Program-made: the position numbers and the translations under genes
The notes under the pieces: model-generated
The model's database searches: none
Seen by the model: the letters and a program-made list of their open reading frames with translations, nothing else
Told to the model about the DNA's origin: nothing
Shown: piece after piece, positions 11,289 through 24,900 of the stretch
Numbering within the stretch: the first letter of the stretch is position 1
Layout of the letters: each line of letters opens with the position of its first letter
Assembly (NCBI RefSeq): GCF_027942865.1
Contig: NC_134526.1
Coordinates: forward strand, 9,890,284 to 9,954,283
DNA length: 64,000 nt
Source: Odontesthes bonariensis
Taxonomy: Eukaryota > Chordata > Actinopteri > Atheriniformes > Atherinopsidae
Direction: 5' to 3'

Positions 11289-14200
11289 TTACTTTTTGCC
11301 AGTGAGATGGAGGACAACAGCATTAGGCACTTCTAAGGTTTCATCCTCTACCAACACTATGTCATATGCGTCCAGGTATGACTGTTTCCTCTCCTCCACC
11401 TGAGAAGAAAGACATTTTACTAAATATTTCTATGATATCATGAGAATGAGAATGAGCTTGAGAGCATGTGCTTTTTACTTACCTTGTCATTGAGGAACCC
11501 AATCTTGAGGATGTTCTTCATATCCTGCACTCCATCAGCCATGGCCAGATCTCCAAGAGAGTCTCCCATTAGCAGCACGTTGGGCCGTGTCCGTAGCTCC
11601 TGGAAATGGCCTGTGTTGAGCAGCGCACCTTCCCTTTTATTGTAGATATGAATCAACTCTCCCTTGAAAGCCCTCAACACCCCCTGTCCGAACAGATCGA
11701 GGTCATTATCATTTAAATCTCTACGGTTGGGATAAAAATCATAGTTTGTGGCGTGGCAACTCACAGACTCATCGAAGTCCATGTAGTTGGAGAAGACGTT
11801 TACGTTGGAGTGGAAGACCTTGGCTTGTCGAATCACCTCTTCCAGGATGTCTCCTATCCCAGCAGAGAAGATGAGCAGAGGGACGCTGTGCTCGTGCAGG
11901 TGGTCAAAAAAGAGCTTGTAACCGTCCCTGTTAAGGAATCCACTGGTTATTCAAGAAGCCACATCCCAAAATGCTAAAATAGCAACTAAACGTTTTTCTA
12001 GCTTTCAAATGTTCTCACCTCAGCCTGGCCTCAGACTCGTGCACAGCTGTGGCCAGCAGGTCTTTCTTGATCTTCTGCTTTACCAGGAGTTCATGAGCTT
12101 TGGTCCACCTGTGACATACATGAGCAGCAGGGTCAACATGGAATGCTCCCTGAACATCTTATTAAGCACAAGTGGTAATAATCAGTGATGAATACTAACC
12201 ATTCCACCATCATAGGCAGCTTCTCCTCTACCGACAGTGAAGAGTCAATCTCTATGGGGTAGTATTTCTTAAGAAGTTCATCCAGCTGAGGAGGAAAGAA
12301 CAGTATTCTGATAACTGACAAGGAAATACTGGGATAAACTCTTACTAGTCTAAGGTTCCCAGAAAACATGCAGGGGAGACTAATTAGAGTTTTAACCCAT
12401 GGTATGTCCATGCTTTGACACTTTCTCTGTGGGAGATCATCGTACATGTGAGCACAGCTGAATTCACAGCACAGACGTTGTCTTTAAGTTACTTGAGTGG
12501 CGGCTTTGTCAGATGACAGTGCGGTTATAAAATCTGGATTTTATTGGAGCGTTGTGACAGTCTGGAAATGTTTTGAGTGACCGTGAACAGGCACTTAGTC
12601 AATAGCCTGCTATTGAATCATCATTTCTGACGTGTGAATGGGAGCAGCTTCACCAAAATTAGGCTTTTTAATATACACTTACGCTTTTTTTAAGAAAAAG
12701 AGGCAAAAAGATGGAATTTTGGAGTGCGTGTATCGCGCCTTGGCCCATTTGAGTCCAGTTGAACGTACACATACAAGAGGGATTCAACCCCCCAACTTGG
12801 TGTGTTAGTTTGAATTTGACAGTTTTGATTTTGTACAATTTCAGCCAGATTAACATGTTTAACCGCCAAGTTTTGGTCTCACAAACAAAATAATCACTTG
12901 TTTTTTTCTCGTGTGAGGTAAATGTGTTGATTGGTCACCGACATGATTACTCTCTTTATCTTTGCTTTCTTTTCTTGTCACCCACTAGATGGCAGGCAGG
13001 GTTAGTGCAAGAATGTGAACGAAATGTGATTTTACTTTAGAGAAACACAAAAGTGACACCGTTTCATAACGTACAAATAAAAATGTAAACACTAACAAGT
13101 AGAAAATGCATAATTATCCACATCTCAGCAACGGTTTACACATGGAGGAAAACTCTTAACTATTAAACTGAACTGTTTTCAGAGAATCTCGGCCCTAACC
13201 TTGAAACTTGCACGTTATTTTGCACCACAGCTTGTTCTACTTTAGAATTACATACAGAAATAATTACGTCACTTAATTGATATGATTTATGTACTGAAGC
13301 AGATGAAGTGTCACTGTTCAATGTGACAACCCATGTGACAGCAGATGAGCAGTGGTGGGGAATTTATTTAATGAAAACAACCCAGCTCAGAAGCAACTTT
13401 CTTACCTGTTTTCTGCAGTCTTCTGAGATGACTTTGCTGTTGTCGAGAATATCTGCAAATAAAATACACACCATGACACAGCCGTGAAACATTTAGTCAA
13501 AACAACAGGTTTGAAAATATTTGGAAACCAACACAACTTTGGTCATTAAATGTTTGCCACCACAAACCTAAGTTACAGTTAGTTAATGTGGTGTTGGCTA
13601 TTCCTTTGTTAATGCCTCCTCAGTTTCACAGTTAAAACATCTGGAAAAATATTCCAAGTGCAACAAGTTGTGGAGCGGAATTTTTAACTGATAGATAAAA
13701 TTAGGATCGAGCTGTACCAGAATCGAATGAGGACAAACTTTGGAATGGCTCCTAATCTATAAGGAAACAACATCATCCATAAACAAATAGAAGGCAGTAA
13801 GATGGTATGGGCATGCATGGCTTTCAGTGGTTTTGGGTTGCTAATGTTTAATGATAATGTGACAGAAGACACCTAGATGAATTTTGAAGCCCAGAGAGAT
13901 TCAGCTAAATACATCAGCTGATTGGACAGCGATGAACAAGACAGGTGGACAACGACCCAAAGAATACTGAAAGCAACCTAGGAGTTTTCATGACATAAAC
14001 GGAAATGTTCCACAATAGCTGAAACAATCACATCATCACATTCTGATCAAGCTGCACTTTAATTGCAGAAGACAAAACTGAGGGTTTATACTGACAACGA
14101 CCAGCAACTGAAGGCAACGACAGCAAAAGGAGGAAACCACCCGCAGTCCTTATTCATAATAGCTGTAACTTGAAGATGTTTTAGTAGGCTAATAAAACGT

Positions 14201-14852
14201 TTTAGATGAATGACAACCTCTGACAACAGGTTGTGATTTGACAGTGTACTCACTGTGGCAGGTGGGGCACCTTTTTCCATTGTATGAAAATCTTGTTAGG
14301 GTCATGTCAAAGTCTGAGATCACCTGGATAAGATAAACATATCAAATTAGGCCCACTAACGCTGTTCTCTTATATGGCTGATCCTGTTTATGATGGGTTA
14401 AGTAAGGATACCTGCAGGGTCTTGGAGTCAGCCTCCACCATAGCCTCTAGGATCTCCTGTACCCTCTGAGGGTCCTTCATGCACACGGAGGGGTTGGACA
14501 GCTCTGGAATCTGTGCCAGGCAAAATGTGTAAAGGTTAACTAAGTGTCTAATGAAACAGATCGTTAAACAGCATTACTGGCTGGAGCTCTGTCGTTAACA
14601 ATACCTCACACTGTACTGAATCCGAACTGACACATTATTTAACTATGGGGCCTGTCTATATCGGAACACCGACGCATTATTCAAAAAGTTTTCTTGAGCT
14701 AACATGCAGAGGCATTAGCTAGCTGCAGAACAGTAACAAGTTAGCAGTAGCTTGACCACGCTTTTGCTAGCTAAGTTTGCTAGTTCACAGGTGTGGGGAA
14801 AACATTTAAATATTTAGGGTTCCTCTAAAAGTTTGCTTAATAGTATTACCAT
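11289..14852 (-). CDS. nt5c3b: NT5C3B, 7-methylguanosine-phosphate 5'-nucleotidase
   Basis: Cytosolic HAD-superfamily nucleotidase; the mammalian enzyme dephosphorylates m7GMP and CMP, clearing cap breakdown products. Exons: 14850-14852 (ATG only), 14412-14510, 14254-14323, 13406-13452, 12200-12285, 12019-12108, 11765-11927, 11483-11683, 11289-11399; 289 residues (human about 292). Motif I is DFDMT (38-42, nucleophile D38), then FSAGIGD, and motif IV is GDSLGD (226-231). [12 protein letters not shown] separates it from the paralogue NT5C3A. The first coding exon ends exactly at the ATG, which has A at -3. Intron 11684-11764 is 81 bases and free of stops in frame; it is called an intron because removing it restores alignment with the human protein (MDFDES then GVLRAFKGE) and it has a GTGAGT donor. 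The gene converges on fkbp10. Confidence 0.93.
13720..14085 (+). mobile_element. Tc1/mariner-type transposon fossil in nt5c3b intron
   Basis: The stretch keeps nucleotide landmarks of the 3' part of a Tc1-type transposase gene: a segment like TGGTATGGGCATGCATGGC, then GGTGGACAACGACCCAAAGA, then a stretch resembling the usual last catalytic region, ending in GCAGAAGACAAAACTGAGGG. Reading frames are broken by several stops. No terminal repeats were recognised. It lies inside intron 13453-14253 of nt5c3b. Confidence 0.65.
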
Positions 14853-17216
14853 GTTTCTGAAAGATATTGCCGATTCGTTGCAGTTATTCAAGCAAAAGGT
14901 GTGTCTTGAGCTGTCAGGATCCGCTGGACGAGAGCTGTGTTAGCAAGAAAGACACCGCTGCCTTCCAGTACTTTCGAATGTGTCGGAATCTTTAGGAGTG
15001 GTGTTTCTGTAACGCACACCAAAATAAGTGGTTTATGACAATTTTCTTTTATGCTCAAGAGACTAAAATGTGAATTTTGAAAATTTCATGTATGGAAGCA
15101 ATCAAATTATTATCATTATGAGATATACCTCTGAAGCAGTCAGTTATTTTATTACGAACATATGTGGCACACTTGAAGGCAGCAGTTCCCTTTTGTAACT
15201 GAAGGTGGGATTGTGCAATATTCCCCCCTGAAGCAAAAGCACTGATTCAAGGTTCCCACCAGTGTCTCCTACAGAATTTCTCGATCGACAACAAAACCAG
15301 CCCAGTTTTCAAATATCACTCAACGCTCCATGCCATCTATACATTTTAGAAGAAAGGACAAGCCAAGATTAAATCGTTTAAGTCCATCCCGATGTATTCT
15401 CTTGTCAAAAAGCCAAGATGTAACTCTAAAGTGAAACTAAAGGACAATTAGAAGTAATAACTTTTAGCATATGTCAGCTACATAAAGACATACGTGTTTT
15501 TTTTTCTGGTAAGGTCCAACAAAACATAAACACACTACATGTCCATCTGTCTTACAAAACAACTTTAATTGCAAGTGATGACATTAGCATTTCTTACATC
15601 CAATTTAAGGACACAATGTCAGAATATCACATGCAAAGCAAATACATAGCTTATTTTAATTAATATCTGCAGTGCTATTTATGTTGGTCATAAAGTGGAA
15701 ATGAATATCATTTCTGCGCTATGTAACCTTGATGCCATTGTAAGCGCTGCACAGTTTCTGAATGTCAGTCAAAACACATTCATACGACAATCCCCATTTG
15801 TTTTGCCTTCGATTCTTTTTCACTCCATCTTCAAGTCTCTTTGGTGGGCAATGGGTGACAACAACAGTTTATCACATCTTCCCAACTGGAAATGAGTACA
15901 ATAAAATCTGACTTTCAAAGACATTTAATGTTTAAAACAAATTTTTCCCACACTGATAGCTTGTTTTTTTTTCAAATATCAAATCTTACTTTCTGGAAGC
16001 TGGTTAACAAAAAAAAAAAGCATTTCTAAAATACAATCACTTTGTCTGATTTGACACAAATTAATTATGCAAAGTCAAAGTGCAGTGGCAGCTTAGACTC
16101 ATATGCCTCTTTAAGACTTTACAATTAGATGTCAAAAAGTGCAGTTCCAGGGAAGCTTTTGCCATTCTTTGCAGAGCGATAACTGAACCCCGTGCAAACA
16201 TAATTCATGAACACATCCTCACTCACTCTTATAAACATTTTCTACATTTCTTCTTTAATGAAAAGGGAATACATTGATAAGTAGAGTACAAAAGTGCAAA
16301 TGAAAGGAATGATTATGCCATTGCCAGTTATCTGGTGCTTAACGCAGTGGCAGAATAGAATGCTTAAATATCACGGACGAAGGAATAATTTCATAAAATC
16401 TTGTCACATCTCTTGGGATATTACAGTCCACTTATTTCATGCCTTCAGAAACCTGGAGAAGCATTGTTACGTGATATGTGTTACGCAAATGTTACGTGAA
16501 CAACAAAAATGACCATAATACACTTTACAGCTGTTAAGGAGAAAAGGCAGACTAGTTTAGGATTTTACAATTAAATAGCCTCTCTGTATCATTTCACATT
16601 AGATGCTGCAGCTGTAAAGTAACAAGCAGTGCCTTTCTAATAGGAATATTAAGTTAAGTTAGGCTTTTGGACCGATGTTACTTCCAGGAGGAGATTGTCA
16701 CAGTGTTACAATGGAATGATGACTCTTCATTAAGAATGTAGGAATGCAGTAATTACTGATGTCACCTATTCTTCTGACTATAGGCATACAAATAAAGGAA
16801 TGTAAAATATCATATAAATGTATACATATATAGCTTTATACTATTTATGTACAAATAGATAAAGAGCATCTATACCAACATAAATGACTAAAGCATACTG
16901 AGTTTTTGGCTGCTATATAACACTCTTTTTCACATGTTGACATCCACCTTATCCCCCCTGACAGACCACAAGCTGGCCAGCACACACCTACCCACACATT
17001 TCATGGCTTACACACATCAGTCATTAACACAACACAGGGTGAGAGCTGATGCTGGACAATTTAGTTGAATGAAATGCAAAATGAGAGCAACACAAGTTCC
17101 ACTGCAGCGTTTTATGGAAAAGCAGGCATCGAGTGTTGGCTGCGGTGGAATGGTGCTTTGCTATAAATCTTCGGACAGAGCTGCATGGTACTTGGATGGA
17201 GTAGGTGCTGACTTGT
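14853..17216. other. nt5c3b promoter side and klhl11 3' UTR; no klhl10
   Basis: The nt5c3b 5' UTR lies just above 14852. From 17216 downwards is the klhl11 3' UTR, with a candidate minus-strand ATTAAA at 15564-15569. No BTB or Kelch-type coding sequence is present, although klhl10 sits between these genes in mammals. Confidence 0.6.
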
Positions 17217-19491
17217 TCAGCACTCTATCTGTGATTGGAGCTGCCGACGCAGGGTGAGGGTGCGCCTGTGAAGCTGCTGCATCTGCTGCATGCGATCGCG
17301 CTGGCGAGCCAGGTTCTGGGGCATGGGGTACCGCTGGCAGCCATACAGGAAACGGTACGGGATGCGGACATGGCAGGCGGTGGCTCGACAGCGAGGCTGA
17401 GGCATGGGTGGCAGCAGCATCCAACGCTTCCTCTCAGCACAGTAGCGGTAGGCCTCCTTGCGGTACTGCTTGTCCACGTCGTCGCTATTCTTCCAGCCAC
17501 CGATGATGAAGACATCCTCATGGAAATGGCAGATAGCGGCGCCCTCGATACTGGTCACTTCTGGTGGCAGGCTCTCTAGGATTTCATCAGAGATGCGCAA
17601 ACTAATCTTCTGCTTGGCAACCTCATCCAGCACTGTGTAGCTCTTGGGGCAGCAGGAGGCAGTGTGGTAGAAATTAGTGGAAGCCACAGCCATCTGGAAG
17701 ATGCAATAGTTGTCAATAAGTGGCAAGGAGTCAACATCCTGCCACTGACGGCTCTCTGTGTCATAGCGAGTGGTCACCGTCTTCAATCCATCCTCATTAT
17801 CTGTATCCACAGGTGTGCGTGCTGTGATGTACACATAGCGATCCTCCACGCTCACTGCCTTCACATCTCGCAGGATCTTGGGAGCAGATTCCAGGTTGTG
17901 CCACTTGTCCTGCTCAGGCTCATACACACTGACATCTTTGAAACCTGGACTGAAGTTGCCATGGCCACCAATGCTGTATAAGATATCCTTAATGCAGGTT
18001 AGGCCAAAAGAGTGCTTGCGTGTGGTTAAGTTGCTCACCTGCTCCCAGGTGTTGCGATTAGGGTTGTAACGTTCAACCGTCTTTGCAAAGCCTGGTTCCA
18101 TAGAACCGGCTACATAGACATGAGACTCGGTGGCAGCGATTGCGTGGCCATCCAGGTGGTTGTGGATGTGAGGCAGGTTGACCCAACGATCCTCATATAT
18201 GAAATAGCCAACACACTCGCTCAGGTAGTCCCCTCCCTCCGACACTCCACCCACTACCATGATGACGTCCATATTCTGGCCAAAGCGAGGCTGAAAAGAG
18301 GCCATGTGGGAGCACCAGAACTCCAGATCTGCAGACTTGAGGTTTTCAAAGCGAATAGCATGGCCTTCCACAGCCTCTGACACCAGCCGGAGACAGGTCT
18401 CGTTGGCGGCCACCAATTGTTCATTTTTCACCACCCTGGTCAGGTAGGTGGGCTTGATCTGGGGCAGCCTGAGGAGACGAAACAGCTCCTCAAAGTAGCG
18501 GCTTCGCTCGTCTGGGTTCTTCTGCACCCACTTCACCACAGCCTCAAACAGCACCTCCTCCGAGTCCACCGTAATCTCTGCATCTGAAAGCCAGTCACGG
18601 ACCAGGTGAAAAGGGAGTGTGTAGAACTCGTCATCCTGGATCACTTTGTGGAAGTTGCGGCGGATCATGTCTGCAGACCGTAGAGCCAGATGGTCCAAGG
18701 TGTACATGTGGGCTAGACTGTGCACTGCCACACAGTTAGTCAGGCTCAGCTTCTTCTTGAGGAACTCGCCACAGAAATCTTTCAATTGCAGCAGCAGGAA
18801 CCTAAAATACAGCAGATGGAAGATAAAAAAAACAAAGATCAGAGAGATTTAGCACTTCCTGTTAACGGTGTTATACTAGGCGTACCTGATAGGCCAAGTC
18901 AGATTTGGTTTTCTGCACAGTGCACAAAAACTATACTTAAAACCAAGAGTAATGCTACAGAAGGCCTCATGCATTAGCTATCATTCTTCTCTCTCATATG
19001 ACTGTAAACAGATCTTACCTATCAGCCAGCTCCAGTACTTCGTGTACGTTGCAGGTGCTAACGCGTATTTCTCCTGTGTACATATACTGGATGACACTCT
19101 CCACCGTCTCCGGGTCTGGCCCCAGTTCTGAGCTCCACTCCTTCATGTCCACCCGTCCGGACAGAGACTCAGAGAACTGTCCTCCCAGAAGTGGGGGGAA
19201 ATAGTCGGTGGCAGCAGCCAGGACAGACCTGTGGGCTGAAAACTCGCAGCTCTGAACGCTCCCGGTAGCCGCCCCGCTGCTAAAGGCTAACGTCACGTCG
19301 CAGAACAAGCCCTGCTTCCTCTGCTCATTCTGCCGCCGAGACAGCTCCGAGCAGTGGGAGGAGGAGGTGAAGTCCTCGGCCTCTTCCGCGTCCCCGTCTC
19401 CAGCAAGGGCGCTGGGTGTTCCGGTGCTGCTGCCACTGCTGCTGCTGCTGCTCCTAGCAGAGTCCTCCGGGTTGGGGGCCGCCGCTGCCAT
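17217..19491 (-). CDS. klhl11: KLHL11, BTB-BACK-Kelch Cullin-3 adaptor
   Basis: Kelch-like substrate adaptor of Cullin-3 ubiquitin ligases (family knowledge). Two coding exons, 19019-19491 and 17217-18801, encode 685 residues (human 708). A Ser/Ala-rich N-terminus of about 60 residues precedes the BTB domain (from CDVTLAF, about 65-165), then BACK (about 165-275), then Kelch repeats (about 330-640; [39 protein letters not shown]). The C-terminus SQIEC* is identical to the human end as I recall it. The ATG at 19491 was chosen for its strong context (A at -3, G at +4) and match to the mammalian MAAAA start. An in-frame ATG at 19575 would add 28 residues rich in Leu and Cys and has a poorer context. 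Intron 18802-19018 is short. The gene lies in tandem downstream of acly on the same strand. Confidence 0.96.
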
Positions 19492-21910
19492 TCTACTGCC
19501 AGCGCTGGAGGTAAGCAGTGGTGGGGAATGAAGTAAATTAGCGAAGGAAAGGAGGCGACATACGCAGCCACACATACATGGAGTCCAGGCTAGGAAGCGT
19601 ATTTCGTATTCGTTGCGTCATATCCGTGATTTAAAGGGGCCCCGTTAAGCTATTTTAATTTTTGTTTATATCATTGTTTTTCTTCTATTTAATTATTTTT
19701 TTAAAACAAAACATTTATGTCATTTATAAATATGAATTTTCATGTGAAGCTTGCTTGCGTTATCATGTCAAACACAACAAAAATAACACAGTATACGAAC
19801 AGCTGGATGTATGATACCTTAATTATAGGAATGGTAACTAAGGCACTTTATTGTTGTGAAACTCTACGTTAATTCGATGAAAAAATACATTTCGACCACA
19901 GAACTTCAGCTTGATCGACACAGGCAGGATCACTGACATGCGCAGATGATGAAAGGCGTGACCGTGTAGTAGACGTTCCCACATCTGAGCAGGAGAGCAA
20001 AGCATGAATAAACATGTGTGGAACATAAAGGTATAAGTTCCTACCTCAGTTTTTCTATGATAAAATATGCTGCAGTGGTTACCTGATGTGTTCATGCATT
20101 TGCCTTAAACAAAAATACGGAAGCCTCGACATTTTCACTATGGAAATCCTGTTTTTTGTTTAGCTGTGAAACCAGAACAAGCTCTTTATTAGACATTACG
20201 TGTGTATTTGATTAGACATATCTGTAAAATATTGATTAAGCATTGGACTGAAGAAATCCTACCAGCACATGACTCAGATGTGAGTCGTATATTAAAATTT
20301 TGGGACACATTTGCATTCCTCCCAAAACTAATATTCAACAGATTATACGACAAGTATGTACAGGATTGTAAATCTCAGGAGGTTCAGTTAAGGAGAAGTG
20401 TATGAAATGTTAAGTAAGAGTAATTAAAACTTGCATTTGCATTCAGCAGTTGAACCAATCAACATTTGGACACAGATCTGCTGAGTAATAGATCACTCAA
20501 TAAAAAGCAGTCACTTAGACAATACTAATGAAATTACAAAAGCTGAAGTGTTTTTCTTCTGTTAGAGGATTTGAATGGTTGCTCCATGATGATTTTCCAA
20601 ACAAGATCATTCATAATCTTTTACTTAGGCTCCATTTGAAAGCCAACTCCTCCTAGTGGCATCAAAAGCAAGACCATAAGGAAAATTACACAGTATTACT
20701 TCATTACATTTATTATATTTACTCTACCTCAATTAAACATTTGTGAACATACTACATGTCAGTACAGAGGCACATTAAGTTCAGCGAGTGGTTAAAAACA
20801 AATGGAGACATTGGCAATACTGATAGAGCTTATGTTAGGTCATTTCTTTTTGCAATATTCACACAAATAATGGCACAAATGATCTCTTGCACTCAGTCTA
20901 ATGACTATGACCAGAAGTTACAGAGATTACAAAGAACGTCAGAGACGAATTTATCTTTAAAATTCAACTTCAAAAGAGGTTAAAAAAAATATATATATTT
21001 ATTTAAAAGAATAAAAAGGCCCATTATAGTGATAATGCAAAAGTAAATAAACATTAAAACTGTTTATATTTCTTATCATAATAAACTTAAAAGTATATTT
21101 GTGGTTCCTTTGTCAAATGTGTCTAATCCATTTTATTTACTAGATAAAGAAAAATTTGATATCACATTTACTGAGTGACATTTAGTTTTTGGTCATATCT
21201 AATTTACATTTGAGCACTTTTATTAAATACTCCCACATACTGCACCAGCTGAGATTCCTGGGGGTAGTAAATGGCACCGCATGGAATGACTCAGAAAAAT
21301 GATCTGACTTTACACGAGAAGCAAACTAACACTTCAATATTGCCACAAAACAAAAGCCTTTACAAAACAAATGAAAAACAACATTCTCTTACAGTTTAAT
21401 GTATTTATGCAGAAATAACGGTCTGCTCTACAGTACTGATTTCATATTATTGCACTACATGGTCACCTCATGATTTCAAAATGGCACAATGTAAAGAGCT
21501 GCACAAAGACGAAAAAGTCTGATCCAGACATGCATGCTTGGTTATTACAATAACGGTATACATGGGGGGGATTCATTAATCATCACTGGTAGTTATTGTT
21601 TAACAGTTGAATTATCCACTGTAAACTCCCACTCCTGTAAACCAGATTTCTCTGCAACTTTCACCGACACCACGGAAGACCCTGAAGCATCACAGTTGAG
21701 CAGCTTTCACTAACATTCAACAGAACTGCAGCACTGACAGGTTTCTAAAACTAAAAATAGACTAGAATTATTTTTTTTTTAAGTATTTGCCATTTACAGC
21801 TATATTAATTGTAACATCTTCCCTTTATCGTGCCACTGCTTTTACAAGTGGCAGATCACAGTATGGGCGGGTGGGATTGATAGCTGGCACTAGATGGTTA
21901 ATCTCTTTGA
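19492..21910. other. klhl11 5' region and acly 3' UTR
   Basis: The klhl11 promoter side lies above about 19600. The acly 3' UTR runs down from 21910, with several candidate minus-strand AATAAA signals (for example 21132-21137). A/T-rich, no further gene or clear repeat family recognised. Confidence 0.5.
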
Positions 21911-24900
21911 TTACATGGACATGTGCTCTGGAAGCACATAGGAGATGTCATCCCAGGGGTGGCGATAAAGACCCTGCTTCAGCCTCTTCTGGTCCAGGTA
22001 GTGTCCTGAGGAATAACAAAAAGGATGGATTTATTAACAGGGAAGTTTGAAACGTCTGCCTTTTTGCAGACGTTGCCATAGCAACCGAAAGAACTCACCA
22101 ATGAATCCCATGCTGCGTCCCAAGACAAAGATGCCATTCAGGGCACCGATTTCCACAAACTCGTCAGCCTCATCCCTGTGGTGGTGCAAGGAAAAAAAAA
22201 GTCCAGAATGTTATTTTAAATGTAAGTTTCTTTAAGCAATAAGTAGTCATTTTTAGCAAGGGCAGTTGTTCCAGGATAACATACTAGGTCGGTAAATAAA
22301 AGCATAGAAACAAGGATCTTTCATATTTCTTAACGCTGGCTAACCGTGTAAATCCACCACAAGTTCTGAGCAAGTCCACAAAGGCCACACCAATGAGACC
22401 ATCCACATTCAGAATCAGGTTGGGTTTCTACATGACAGAGAGAGAACAGAAAAAAAATCATGTAAGAAGTGTTTATGCTTTCCTTGTCAGCTTTAACAAA
22501 ACATTAAGTCTACATTCTTACTTTCGAGGTGGTGATCTTCTCTACTTCTAGAGCATAGTCCAGCAGCTGGGAGGAGGGGAAGTGCTGCTTCACAAAGTCC
22601 TTTAAGATCTGGACTCTCATGTCAGGATTGTTAATCTGGGGGAGTAGAGATAATGATCTATGTTCAAACTTTTTCCTTGTTGGGTCGAATTCGTTTTTCT
22701 CTGCCTTTGTTTTAAAGGTTTTTTCTAACCACGCAGCAACATCAGCGAAACACAGTTATCTTTTCTCATCTTTCTGTCCACATCTGATGCCCACATCCTG
22801 CGCAGACTCACCGACTTGACTCTGTGTCCAATGCCCATGATCAGCTTGCCATCCTTCTTCATCTTGTTGACAAACTCCATGGGCAGCATGCCGCTATCAA
22901 ACGCCTTGCTGAACTGCTTTGCTGCGGCATCCAGAGCTCCTCCAAAGCGGTCACCCTTAAGAATAAAAAAAAAACAAAAAAAAACAACAAAGGGCAAGAG
23001 AGGTTTTCTTATAGTGAACCTTTCAATGTGTACAGAGCATTATTATATGAAAGGTTAAGCTGTCTCACAATGGTGAGGAGGCCAGAGGTGAGGCTGGAGA
23101 TGAGATCTTTGCCCGCCCGGGCACAGACGATAGTGTTGTGTGCACCAGAAACAGCAGGGCCATGATCTGCAGTTACCATGAGGCACATCTCAATGAACTG
23201 GCAGGCATACCTCGGCAGCCTGCACACAAAGTGGTGAAACGACACAATAGGATTGTGTAGGTATTTCAGGAAATACATAGGAATAGTTTATAACAACTGC
23301 AAATTAAAAACAGACCTCCGCTGAAACCAAAGCAGCCCCAGAGTTCCTCCCAGGCCCAATTCTGACTTGAAGACCTCAGTGATGGGCATGCCAGCGTAGA
23401 TCAGCTCCTGGCCTCTCTCGTCACAGATGCTGGTCATGAAGGAGGCTGGTTTACGGATCATACCCAGTTCCTGCAAGGAGAACAGACATAATAATTAGAA
23501 AAAAATAATAATAATATGATTTGGTTTAATTTGTTTCAGGCTCACAAGGTGTGTTTGGGTTCAAAAAAGGTTGGCAAATAAAACGCAAAAAGATGAAAAC
23601 TACATGCAGAGAGATACCACTGATCAAAAATGAAGTTATGAAACTAGTAGCTGCATCACGCAGCATTTGGAAGGCAGTCTTTATTTTTTGACAAAGTGCA
23701 ATTGCTGGCATACTCACTCGTGCCCAAGAGTAATCCATTGGTACAGTGGGAGGTGGCACCTCTTCAGCTGGCTGAATAACTCCTTTAGCAACAAGGTCAT
23801 CATACACAGATCTGCACAGAAGAAAATGACACAAAAACTTTAAAAAGAAAAAAAAGAATCACTGCAAATGAATACAAAGAAACTCATTGTATCAGCATGG
23901 CCTGAGGAGTATTTATGCTGGCAGGAAAAACAAATGAAAAAGAATGAAGATGAATGTGCACTGACATGATGACCTCTCCCAGCTCATCAAAGCTCTTGGG
24001 GACAAATGCACCCGCCTCCTTCAGAGCTTTGTTCTTGGCTACTGCTGTCTCAGAGGCCTGGTTGGCACAAGCTCCTGCATGGCCAAACTGAACCTGATAG
24101 GTAAAATAAGGGGAAAATGTGCCAATAAATGTAGTTAAACTAGTCATTTGTTCCTTGAATTTATCATTCGTCAGCTATCTAATAGGACTGAATGCATTAG
24201 ACTGTATATTTGGCCTCTTACCTCTGAGGCGAACATAGTGGCACAGGTGCCAATACACCAGCACACCACTGGCTTTGTGATTCTTCCCTGTTTAATAGCC
24301 TGGCAGATTTTATATTCCTCTGTGCCGCCGATCTGTTACAGAGTAATTACAAGACAGATGCAGGATTTAGCAATCGACAACTCTTTTAAGCTGCAGGCAA
24401 TAAGGTGTGTTTCCTCACCTCTCCCAGTACAACAATCATCTTTACTCCAGGAGTGTCTTGGTAGCGCAGCACATGGTCAGTAAACACAGAACCTGGGTAT
24501 CTGTAGAGGACTTCAGCATTATCCACCATTTTATACCAACATGCTTCAAAACCTCAGACTAAATAGTGACTTACCTGTCCCCACCGATGGCCACGCCCTC
24601 AAAAACACCATCTGTGGTGCGGGAAATGATGTTGTTAAGTTCATTGGACATGCCGCCTGAGCGGGACACATAGGCCACGCTGCCCGGACGATATAGCTTG
24701 GAGGCGAGGATGTTATCCAGCATGCCTCCCGTGTTCCCGATCTTGAAACAGCCTGGCTTGATTCCTCCGACCTGAAAGAAAAACAAACCTTGTGGTTCGC
24801 TCAATAAAAACAGAAACAGCAAGAGAGAGATTCTGAGAGATCTCATGAGAGGTGAAGCACGACTAACGGTTGCAGGGCCAATGATCGTGACGTCCTTCTC

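Noticed and set aside
19354-19536. Gly/Ala-rich plus-strand frame
   Set aside because: GC-rich shadow of klhl11 exon 1.
19492-19575. In-frame upstream ATG of klhl11 adding 28 residues
   Set aside because: Poor start context and no match to the known klhl11 N-terminus; kept only as an alternative.
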